Below, piece after piece: positions 11,601 to 23,500 of a stretch of DNA of 64,000 nt. This stretch comes from Chimonanthus salicifolius (lineage: Eukaryota; Streptophyta; Magnoliopsida; Laurales; Calycanthaceae): assembly GCA_013350335.1 (NCBI GenBank), contig CM023534.1:16759302-16823301 (forward strand). The letters are read 5' to 3'. Numbering within the stretch: the stretch's first letter is position 1; each line of letters starts with the position of its first letter. The translations under genes were made by a program, and so were the position numbers. Under the pieces are notes generated by a model. The model saw only the letters and a program-made list of their open reading frames with translations. It was not told the DNA's origin and did not search any database.

Positions 11601-12175
11601 TTTTTTTTCTTTCTAATATAATTCCCTCAATCTTTCATGGGGAAAGGAAAAAAACGTAAGCCATCCTCCTACCTTTAACCAGCATCATACCATCTTAGCT
11701 GTCTCCGTCCTCTCTTGTCTCTATTCCAAGTCTCATCAGTAACCACATCTCTTTGGTTTGTGATTTGAGAGGTTCTTCTAATGGAGGTCTGTCTACTTTG
11801 TACCTCCATTCATGGTTGTCAGTGTTATGCCTCTGCTCATCATTTCATTGGTTCTTTGGCTTGGGATTTGGAGACCTTTTCTTGAGAATAGATTGGTGGG
11901 CCGCATGGAAAAAAATCAGCTCACCCGTCCACCACCGTCCGTGTGTTTTGGATTTTCCTTTTCAGAATCTAATGGAATGGGTGACTGTGTACTACAAATC
12001 ATTCTGATTAACCTCATCACCTTTCCTTCTAAAATAATCAAATGCCATATTTACCTTGAACCATATTTAGTAGCACTACTGTTTTAGTTGTAAGATTGAT
12101 CAATGAAATTGTCATTGTCTGATGGAATGACTATGGTACTTGGTTGATTATTTGTGACAGAAATGTTATCTTGTA

Positions 12176-12545
12176 GGGACTGATTGATGAAGAGAAGAGA
12201 GACGCATTCAACATTCCCACATATGAGAAATTGAGAAGTGTGGATGAGGGTGAGGAAGGCTTTTGATCAATGCACTTGATTTGAGATCCAACGATTAGAG
12301 TACCAAAAAATCTCTAAACATTCATAGGAGAATGAAGAGGAGTGGATCAAGGATCCCATCTCCTATGCAAAATCCTATGCGAATCTGGTTAGAGCAACAC
12401 TCGAGCTAATTGTTGAGGCCCACGGGCCCAAGCTTTCAGAAGAACTATTCAAGAACTATTCAAGCTTTGGAGAGGAGGGTGTCAAGGGACATAGACATGA
12501 TTCGGAAGACTTGCTTTTATGGTGTCCTCATTTGTGAACTTATAA
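12176..12545 (+). pseudogene. SABATH methyltransferase-like fragment
   Basis: After an acceptor-like TTGTAG, the plus strand reads GLIDEEKRDAFNIPTYEKLR, then after a frame break LINALDL. Further on come SYANLVRATLELIVEAHG and PKLSEELFKNY. In SABATH carboxyl methyltransferases the same order occurs: a GL-EEEK-SFN-P-Y block, then a VRA-EP-L--HFG block, then DELF-RY. That family methylates carboxyl groups of salicylate, jasmonate, IAA and similar compounds. The frame is broken by stops and at least one shift, and no N-terminal SAM-binding exons were found upstream. It is a remnant or a misread of something else. Confidence 0.45.
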
Positions 12546-14516
12546 AGTAATAATCCCTGTCATTAAAATGATAAAAACCACAGTAGCATGCCACATTGAT
12601 TATTATCTTAATTTTTATCTTACCTTGTGATCTCTAAATTCTAGCTAATCACTGGGTATCCCTCTCATGGGTTATTTGTAGTTGAACAATACGAACTGAC
12701 CAAAGAGCACCTAAGATTAAACCCAATAAAACAAATAAAAGACAACAAGAAAATTTATTTTTCTAATTCACCTTAAAAATACTGCATTCAAGCAATACAG
12801 TAGATCCACTGAAGGTATATAGAGTAGTGCTGCTTCCATTCTAGTTCATGGACATTGCAACACATTACAGCACATAATAAATCAGGACAATATGATGTTG
12901 GTCATAGAACAAAGAGATATTTCCACATCAAATCAAAGAAAATGACGATTAATGTTGACTGAGGATAACCGACCTGGAAAGGACCCATCTAACATGGATT
13001 GTCAATTCACGAGGCGATGAATCGAAGTCATTGGGTGGTTTCCCTCAAGGTCACTTATCATCAACATGATTAGATTCCATGTGTATTGAATATGCAGGAA
13101 TGATGCTTCGGAGATATAGCATTTGGACAATGGAAGCCTATCTGAAAAGTGAAAACCCATGGTAAAGATAAGATTGGTTGGAAAAGATGTTCTCTTGAGG
13201 TAGATAGTACATAGCACCATAATAATTTGAGTCAGTTGTAGTTGAAAGGCCCCAGAATGCTAAGCGATGGTCAGGAACTCTCTCTTCACTTCTTTCTGCC
13301 TAAATTTATCAAGAAAATCGTCCAATAATGGTTGATATGATGTACTGAAAGTTAGGGCTGGGATTGTTCCAAGACAGGTTTGGGCATGGCAACCCGTAGT
13401 TCCACATAGTTGACATAACATCCCCACAATTGATTGAACATTTCTAGTCTTTTATGTATTAGCAACTTCTGAAGCTTGAAGATTTAAGAGAGTGATCCAT
13501 AGTTCCTTGAGAATGTAGTAAAGGTAGAGAGAGAGAGAGAGAGAGAGATTTCAATCTGACATAGTAGTCGATTAGGAGTGAATATGCTTAAAAGGAGAGA
13601 ACTATATAAGTGGATTTCCATCTCCAAAGTCCAGTATTTAGTTGTGAACCCCCTCCAGTCTCCACTTTTTTCTACTCAGCAACCCCTGGGTCCCCCAATA
13701 TCAGCCAAATAGGAAGATTTCGGTCTTCTAATCCCCTAAATTCAAAAACATAAAGTTAAGAATCTATCAATTGCAAAAGGTTTGGATCACTTGGTTGCCC
13801 CCCAAATCCAAAAATTTACCATGGTGCAAGTTGATTCGCCAAGGGTATATATGAATATAAAGTTCAAATTTTCACGAGCAAATTTTGATATTACCACTTC
13901 CTGCTCCCTACTCACTAGCTTTAACCTACTAATCCAGATCAGAAACATTCCTAGTTGCATCACTCTAACGTAGTCTCTCTTTACACTACATATATAATTT
14001 TGATATTTAAGACAACTTCGAGGACCTTTCAATGTACAAAGTAAGCATTCTTCAATTTCCTAAATCTCTGGTTATTTTTCCGAAATTTCTTTAGCTTGTT
14101 TTAAGTGCATTCAGCATCAGCTGGTATCTTGAATATCAGCCAAAATATATGGGGCACCTCAAGGCTTGACACCAAAATGAAATCCAATATTTGAAACCAC
14201 TCTTGAGGATGAGATAAAATTTAAAACTTGGATAATGTTGCCTCATCAGATTTTCGATTAATGAACCCATCTAAACATGTTCAAGTGCAACTAACCTTCA
14301 TTTATAGTCACAACAACTGGGTAAAGTGGCTTTGGACCATTAATTTATTTATTGTAATCACCCACCATAGATAGTAAAATTTGTAGTAGGTGTCAATATC
14401 AGCTAGAGATGTAAGCATAGTTTACTGTTACCTGTTCTTTCCCAAATGGCTCCTAAACAAACTCAGTCGTTTATATTACAATGTACATTTATGAGTTTGG
14501 CAAGGAGAATGTATAC
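12546..14516. other. Region downstream of the NCA1-like gene, no gene seen
   Basis: No coding frame is supported. The part nearest 14516 should include the 3' UTR of the minus-strand NCA1-like gene. A (GA)n run lies at 13526-13548. Confidence 0.5.
13526..13548. repeat. (GA)n microsatellite
   Basis: About eleven uninterrupted GA dinucleotides. Confidence 0.9.
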
Positions 14517-17500
14517 TCAAACAGAAGGAGACGGTGCAGGGTTCTGTTCTGTGAGTTGGTTGTGAAGGAATTCAAGCACAGAAAGGCGCTGCCAATGGAG
14601 CAAAAGAAAGTCAAGATTAGAGGGCCGATATAAATAAAAATACCACCAAAGCAAGAATGTGCTTTACCCGCTGCTCCAAACCAGTGTTATCAGAATTCAA
14701 TGTCAAGGTTTCTAAGCATTTTATGGCTTCTTGGAATCCATCCATGGCCACCTCTTCATTGCCAAGATTCCTGTCAACATCAGCTGCTTTGGCAAGAGAA
14801 ACTGCTACGTCTATAATCTGTATCACAATAGAATGAACATTAGATTCTGAAGAAAAGGCAAACAGCATGCAGCGGAACGTTAGGTCTTCAGACTAATAAT
14901 ATAAAACCTAGTGTTATATGTGGGTGGGAAACAGATGGGTATTGGGAAGGAAGGACTTGCTACACCCTACTTTCTACAAAACCTTCATTTAGTGGTAAAT
15001 TGATGTCCCAAGCTGCCAATTTAAAATCATGAACTACACAATGGAGATTTAAACCCAACAAGAACACAATGCATAGCTCATCAGAAACTACTGCTTAAAA
15101 TTAGTATATTACTAAAATAATATCATCATCATCGAAGAATATCTCACCCATCTAACAGGGATTAGGTCTACTTTTTCCATTCACTATTATTTTTACGGAT
15201 AAAAATTGATCTGGGTTCTTCAGGTGAGAAGGTAAACAGAGTTTCATTGCCTTGATGTATAGGAAGATACAAAACTTGTACTTAAACCTACCTGTTTAGT
15301 TAAATTGGTGTCAAACACACAATTTACAGATAGTAGAACACTCATCTGACCCATAGTGGGTCAAGGACAGGACCTGCTATCCGCAGATACACACGCACCT
15401 GTTTACACCTCACAAATCACATGCTACTTATTTTCATACACTGCATTAGTCAAGATTAGAGGGCTAGATACTATTAAGCTAGATAGTATAGGCTAGATAC
15501 TATTGAGGGGTTACAACTTAGACTAGATACTATTATTTTTTACACTTAATTTTTTACACTTTATAATAGAGGGTATTAGTCATTGAACTTGTATTATAAT
15601 TAAATTATGAAAATAGCATCAGGAAATCAAGTAGACAAGTATGGACTTCGAAGGACCTAGATCCAACCTCTTTAATTAAGAGGAGCAATAAGTTGGTTTG
15701 GTGTAGTTTTTGTACTGACCTGACTCAACCAACCACCAAACCCAACCTATAGTATCCATCCTCCACCCAACTTGGGCCAATTTGATCGAAGTTTTACAGA
15801 GCTCTATTTTCAAAGAATCAATCAAATGATACTCTATCTCCTTCCTAGGATCATTTTGTCAAGATGATTATCATCAAGAACTAGATATTGGTAAAGTACC
15901 TCTCTCACCCTCCCTCCCGCCCTCCACATTTTGTGAAGCAAAACCATTAACCTAGAAGCAAATATTGGTGAAAAACCTTCCTTCAATATTTTCTGGCCTT
16001 CACTGGCTCTTTCTTAATGGGAGAGTCAGGGAGAACTGTCTCAATTATTTATGGGGTAAAGGGATTAGGGGTTTGACCTATTGTGCACACAATGAGGAGG
16101 AGGAAGTGGGGGAGGGGGAGGGGGAGGGGGAGGGGGAGGGGGGGAGAGAGATGGATTTTGATTGTAGTACTTTAGGGAATCCAAGACCATATGGTTTTGG
16201 TTCCCTGATACGTAATTCCTTCAAGTTCACTATTTGGGGTCCTTGTGATTGGGTTGTCTATGTGTAGGGTGGTTCCCTATAAGCTGGGTAAGGAGAAGCT
16301 ACTCATTGGAACCTTTTATGCTATAAATGTTTAAGGGGATTAGCATGTGCCATTAGATGGGAGTTTATCATATTGGTTCCCTTGAATAGGTGAATGGTGG
16401 AAGAGATTCATAACTCATATAGTATGATGGCAGTGTGTATGCGTGCACGCGCGAGCGTGTTTAAATGTTAAATAGTAATAGGGACACAGACTTTCTTGCA
16501 TAAAGGGAGGTTGCGAGACAGCATCCTGATCAGTAATTTGTAACATGAATCTCTGCTTATCTTGCACCTGTCTCGTGGGCTTGAGTTGTTTGTAGTATTT
16601 TCAATTGCTATTAATCAGTTGGAAGTTGGCACTCCTGAATCCACACCCCACATTTCAGAATTAGGTATAAGGTGCTATCCCAAATATACATATACATTAC
16701 AGTGTGCAGTTTGTATCCATGATGAACATGGGCAACAAGGCCATACCATGTTTCTTGACATTCTAATCATAATAATCAAAGATGCACACTGGGTGAACCT
16801 AGGCTCCTAACCCTTTGTGCCTCACTTAGCTCCTAAATCAGGCTAACCTCAATTAAGACTAGGTTTTTTAGGAACCTTTTTCTATAATAAGCCTATTTTA
16901 GTTCTTGTAATAGATATAGTTAATAGTTAATTGATACAAAGTTTGCTAGCAACACTAAATTATATAATTAATAATACAGTATAATGTGTGTGGAAGCTCC
17001 AAATCCTCCAATGGCAATATATTTTGGTGCTCTAGTTGAGTAGCATCCTATCTTGTTAGAATTAATGTAATAAGGGCACAAATCAATGAATCTACAGATA
17101 TATTTTGCAAGTATCTAAACTAGTGTACCTCGCAAAATTAGGCTAGCACCTAAGACATGCACTTCAACCTTAGGCTCTAGGACGGCTTGACGCCTAGATT
17201 ATGCGTTCTGACTTGGCTACCATGATTCTAAGTGAACTAAGCCTTAAAATGTCAAACCATTCTGAAACATTTAGAGCACTCATATCCATGATCAACATCT
17301 AGTAGAATCAATGGCATGGATCTTCATACTATAAAATTGAATGTATCAACGTGTCTTGTGATTGGATCTATTTTTGGTCAACTTTTTTGAAGAGGAAAAA
17401 AAGCAAAAGATTATATTAATCATGAAAAGAGAAGTACATCAGAATGGAAAATTTTGGTACAAAAGATTTGCATCAATAACCAGATCACGTCAAACCCTCT

Positions 17501-20500
17501 TAACTCAAAACCCAAACACTCCTCCAAACAAAGAGATAAAATTACAAAAACACCACATGTTTCTCCTCTCCACTCCAAATTTTGCAAAAAATCATCTACT
17601 CCATTTGCCGACCTTCTAACATGTCTGAAAGTTGCCGATAACCTAGTCTGCATCTCCCAGGTTTCTCTAGCCATCATTATCAACCTTAGGGAGGTTTTTT
17701 CACTCCGCTGTCCCACTTTATTGCATTCACTGAGATCCCTTTGGGCATGTTTGTGCACCGTAAAATTCATTGATTTAAATTTTCAAATCCTCAAATATAT
17801 CAGATTCATAGTTTGGTGCCATAAAATTCATAAATTTTAAAATTCTCAATGATCTCAAACTCACAGATTTTTCATCTTACCCTTTCCCTATGATTTTGAA
17901 ATCTAAAATTAAATATCCATAGAAACCATCGCTGAAATATTTGTCAATGATTTACGTCACAAGAAGAAGCCAGGTTTGAATCCTTCTATACAGGGAAGAA
18001 GAAAAAAAATCTCCTTCAAAATATTAACCAATGATTTCCCCATCACCCAAGAACAACCCATAAGATCTAGGAACTTGTTCCATAGCAACTTTGCTTCTTC
18101 ACACTCAACAAATATATGATCCACACTTTCTTCCGCCAAGTTGCAAAAACTACAAGTGAGAATATCCTTTTCTGACTTGACACACCTCTTCCAAAATCCC
18201 CCCAAACTCATGATCTTCCCTTTAATTGCACACCACAAGAAAGCCCATACCCTGGGCGGAGCCACACCTTTCCAAACAAGTGACCAATGTGAGTTGTTTT
18301 CCTCTGCCCAACAGAGTGATAATCTCAAGCCCACACACCACACCGCCACACCCCCCCCCCCCCCCCCCACCAAAAAAAATCTCCCGCAAACTACTTTATT
18401 CTAACACTCTAAGGTCGCATCTAAAGGGGAAGGACCACGAAAACCTGCACTGTTCAGAGAATAATAATCTTGAACCCCAGCCTTCCTATTAATTGCTATT
18501 TTAAAAAGTCAGAGCGTTCTATCTCCCATCCACAAATCCTCCCAAAATAGAATTTGATCTCCTTTTCCAACCATTAGTCTGAGGTTTCCTTTAAATAACG
18601 ATCCTTTTTTTCCTTTCCCCCTCCCCAGTTTGCATGAGGAGCGTACAATTGCAGACCCCTCCTTTTCAGTTTTTTCAATTAGTGTCCGACCCCCATCATC
18701 TCCCTGTCCGTCCCATGGTACCAACACCCTCTTCCACAAAGCCTCCCCTTCTCTACCAAAACGCCAAAGTCATTTGCGTAGTAAGGTTTCATTCCTTAGC
18801 TTCAAAGGAACTATCATCACTAGACAAATGTTTATGCTCTAAGAATCTATGAATAGTAAAACTAGAACAACATCATATAGGTTAATAAACAGATAGATTG
18901 AAGTCATATTTACAGATACACACACACAACAGGCGAAAGAGACAAAAGATGCATTCAAAATGAGCTCTTTACCTGGGATGGGATATGGGAATTATCTTTG
19001 GCAGCATTGCGACGAACATCTAAAGATCGGGAGTAATAAGATTTTGCAGCTGAGAGGTCACCACCATAGTATTTAAGATCACCAATTTTGTTTAGTGAAA
19101 CAGATAGTGTGTGAGTAACCTGAATGGAAAAACAGTACACAAGAATTGGCATTGACATAGAAGATGGACTATGGAGGGGCTGATTATTAAAAGTTAGTGG
19201 AAGAAAGACTGAAGTCTCAAAATATTTAAGACAGAGATAGGCTATAATAACCTCCAGATCTTTAACCGGTACTTTTGAAAGAAACTCAGCACTCTCTTGA
19301 TAGTAGGTTATTGCAGAACCAGCATCACCTTTTGCTTGACTGCAATGTCAGATAACAAGCATATGAAAGAAGGATTGTTTATAAAGCAGTATGGAGAAAA
19401 ATATCTATGAAAAGAATGTGAAGTTTTAGCATTCAACTCTTTCGACAAAACCAATTCTGTAGAAACAGAAAATGACCTCATGGTGTCATCATTGATGACC
19501 ATTATCATTGCTGTAATCATCAATGTTGAAACCAATATTAGTAAATTCCACTTTACAGGTCGTTCCACTGTCTTTAGAGTGGAATGATTTGGCCTTTCAG
19601 CTGTTCGTGAAAAGGCAGTATGAAAGTCTGAAAAATAAATAATTAAAGATCATATATAAAAGAGAGAACATGGTTGCCAGCTAAAATTCTAATTAAAGAT
19701 CATATATAAAAGAGAGAACATGGTTGCCAGCTAAAATTCTACTTAACATACACATTTACATAATTCAACAGTAATCACCATATTTATTGGAAGAAAAATA
19801 CATACTTTGTTGATTGGAAACATGTGTATTCCTATCCAAGAAGGTGGATTGGTGCTGAGGCTTTAGGAAAGATTGAAGGAGAGAGTAAGTCCCTTCGAGA
19901 AAATGTTAAGAGAAAAAGTAAATTCCTGATCCAGGATAGAGACTGGATGAACTCAAACTATCCAAGAAAGTGGATTGGGGGCATTTGAAGATGTATTCAT
20001 GGCACCTCTGGCTGTTAAATTCCCAGGTGAGCTACAGAGTAAGGAAGGGAGATAGAACTCAGTTCTGGAGTAATGATTGGTTAGGTAAATGATACCATAG
20101 CCAACTCATTTCCCAAACTGTTCAATCTGGCTGATGGTAAGAAAGCATATGTTGTTGAGTATATAGACGATAGTGAGATATCTGTGAATAGGGCTGATGT
20201 AGGACATGGGAAAAGAAAAGGTGGAGATGGTTTCAAGATGGAAAGTAAGAAAATGGGACAGCAAAGGAAAAGGAATCTAGGGTTAGGAATAGATGTTGGT
20301 GGCACAAGATCTAGGATTTTGGGTGTAAAACGACTGGGGTGTGGTAATAGGACAGCTAAATAGGTTTGGAACAGCAAGAACAGAAGGTAAAGGGATGTGG
20401 ACAGCACTTCAATGGCAAGGGATAAGGAGCGGCAGCAGTTTGAGAGGGTAAAAGAGAGGTGGCGGCACAAGGGGTGTATGGAGGACTTCAACAGTAGTTT

Positions 20501-23500
20501 TGGGGCTGCAGTAAAGGGGGGCAACAGTTGGATGGGTAGAATAGAGGGGCAGCAGCAAGAAGATGAGGTTCGACTAAGGTATGGGTAAGAGGAGGAGGAG
20601 GAAAAAAAAGAAGAGAGGAGAAAAGAAAAGAAAGAAATAGAGAAGAGGATGAGGATGAAGATAAAAGTACCTGGAAACGGGAGGGAAGGTTTCTCACAAC
20701 CGCTCCTTGATTTCTCATCAAGGCATTGATTCTCTCCAAGAGTTGGTAGAGGCAAAGGAGGCTCAAGCTTTCTTCAATAATCTTATCTCATAGCGAGGGG
20801 TTACATCATATATATATATATAATGACTTAAAAATATGAAAAAGATCAAAATACCCTCAAATAAACACAGAACAAACTACCTCCAATCACTAGAAAACCG
20901 TAATTATATGTAAAATCACTAAATTTCTCCAAACAAAGCAAAACTAATCCAACTAATGGACTAAACAAATAAATGAAAGAAAAAAATACAATCATGAAAA
21001 GATGAAAATCCTAAATCTAAATATGGAAACTTGATAAATATTAGAAACTCGTGTGGTGCTCCACATCAAGGGCTCCGAGATTTAAACTTCTTTGTTTTTT
21101 TTTGAGTTGATAGGGACTACGGTATTTTTAATAACAAGAGACACCGGTGACCTTTTTCACCAATTAAGTGATGGCAAGTGGACAAAATGACAAGCCCATT
21201 GTCCCTTGTCATCAAAAACACCAGTTGTCACGCCCCGACCCGACCGATGGGCCCGGAACGCGACTGATTTTTTTTTTTTGGAAGATAAACAGAACCACAA
21301 GCATTCTTACTGGGCCGGATCAACAGTTAGGCCCAGCGGTTACACATTAGCCCGTTAAGTGGACTCAAACATGTACCATATGCCTGCCCTATAGACAAAG
21401 CAAAAACAACACATAGTGTAAACAAAATCAACTATTAATTCATCAAAACATTGATTAATCATTCATCATATTGTCTCAAATGGCCACAAAGCCGATTACA
21501 TTTATTCACATAAATTAAGTACCACAACCGGTACTTAATGAAAATCAATGGTTCCAAGAACCAACAGAAAAGATCAGGGCATTCCTCTCCGGGGGAATCC
21601 TAAGACACTGCCTTAGCTCAATCGCCCTAAGCCTGAAAGAGAGGGTCCTCCTCCTCGGGTTCATCGCCTGAAAGGTGAGTGGTGTGAGCTAACTAGGCCA
21701 GTGAAGGATAATTAACAATGCACATTAAGTAAATGGTAAAACAGGTTAGCAACAGTTCAATATCACATGCTTGATAACAGTAAGCATAATCTCAATAAGA
21801 TAATAACATCATCAAACTATCAATCACTGTCATTATCCACCGTAACGCCTGCCGACTACACTGAAACCAGTATTAAGTCCCGACACGGTCAAAATACATC
21901 CTTGTAAGTACATCTCCGGCTCTTAAACTTAGCCGATACTGACACCCTCAAGTCAGCAACTGACGACAGCATGGTTCGCCCATGGTCCAGTAGACATAAA
22001 CCATATCTCATATGGCCGATATTGGTTCAATAGCCCAGGTACGTGGAAGCAGTCTTACATACACATACGGTCAACACCGTAATATCAAATCATCACAGCA
22101 CTCTTACCATAGTGCATCATGTATAGGCACATGAGTGGGTTCATCAAAACCGAAACCACTCATTGCTCAATATAATACCTGTTTACAAAATCTGTAGAGT
22201 TAAGTTCCCTCACCGTGATCGTGTGGTTTCGCGGTCTCTGTTCAAAAAACATACAAGTGCTCAATCAATATACATAACAAATACGTACATATACGTAGTA
22301 TTTAGAAATCATATATTTTCCCACAAAATATCCAGGGTTAATGGAAATGAGTCTCCTACTTGGTTTCTATCCTTTTTAAATTATCCACAAGATAATAATA
22401 TAATAAACATAAAGGGCTCAGTCCAAACTCATATTGTCTTCTGGGCATTGACCAGATTGACTTATTGAGTAAGGTCTAGATCCTCGGGTCACTTCTCGGT
22501 TGTCTTCTGGATAGGACCAGATCTGACATTTTGAGTAGGCCTCGAGGTCACTCAGTATCCGACTATAGTGTCGTCCTGAAAGTGAATCACTTAGTTCCCG
22601 ACTAGTATCGGACTGAAAGCGTATACAATAGTATTTACACTATAAATAATAAGAGGAAAAAGGGTTAGTACAATTTTAATTAACAGGGGGGTATAAATCA
22701 TAACAAATAATCAAACACATTAAATAATCACCAATATTAGACAAAAACAATATTTTATCATTTTCAAAACGGGTTCCTCGGAACATCACCTCGGAACAGG
22801 GTGCAGTGGCTTTGGATCATCCGAACCACTCTAAGCTGAGTCACTGGCCTCGGAACTTGGGGCCTGACTTCGGATCGTCCGAAGACTGGGTCTCGGACCG
22901 TCCGAAGTCCATCCGAAACAGGAAAAATAGAAAACAGAAGTCTCGGTGGGTCTACAAGGCTCGGAACGTCCGAATACTGGGTTCGGACCTTCCGAAGAGG
23001 TTCGGTCCTTCCGAGCTGGGCTCGGTGCATCCGAGAGAGGCTTGGTTCGCCTCGGGCGGACTGGGCTTCGAGTTGAAGCTCAGAACGTCCGAGGGTCACG
23101 GCTCGGACCGTCCGAAGGTTCGGACCGTCTGAAGATCGGCTCTCGGACCTTCCGAGAGTCGTCTTCTCCAACTGTTTGCAACAGCAGACAGTCACGGCGG
23201 AAATACACTGAAATGCGATTCCAGAAAGGGAGGGCTTCCCGGATTCGTTTTTCACATCTGTCTGGTCAGAGGAGTCCTCTTTCCATAGGGAGAGGTTTGG
23301 AGCTTAGAAGCTCACTGGGTTATCCGATCTTAAGAGTAAATCCTCACGGGTACGTGAAACCCATGGTTTTCCTTAGATTTTAAAGCAGGTTTTTCTTCAT
23401 CAAAACAGGGTCAAAATCAGTTTTGTTTGATTCTAAATCGGTTGGAATCGAGAGAGGAATGTAATAGATACCTTTGTTGAGGTTCCTGGGCTGAAATTCG

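Noticed and set aside
18141..18492. Plus-strand frames of 87 to 88 codons with poly-Pro
   Set aside because: Antisense shadow of the LINE remnant and its poly-C run.
20081..20755. Longest minus-strand open frame in the NCA1 intron (224 codons)
   Set aside because: It is almost entirely Ser/Leu/Phe/Pro from a GGA/GAA-rich purine tract on the other strand and has no domain; it also overlaps LINE debris.
22764..23383. Open frames of 108 to 163 codons on both strands
   Set aside because: They arise from the TCGGA-N-TCCGA palindrome cluster in a solo LTR: being self-complementary and low in stops, it opens frames on both strands. No protein family resemblance.
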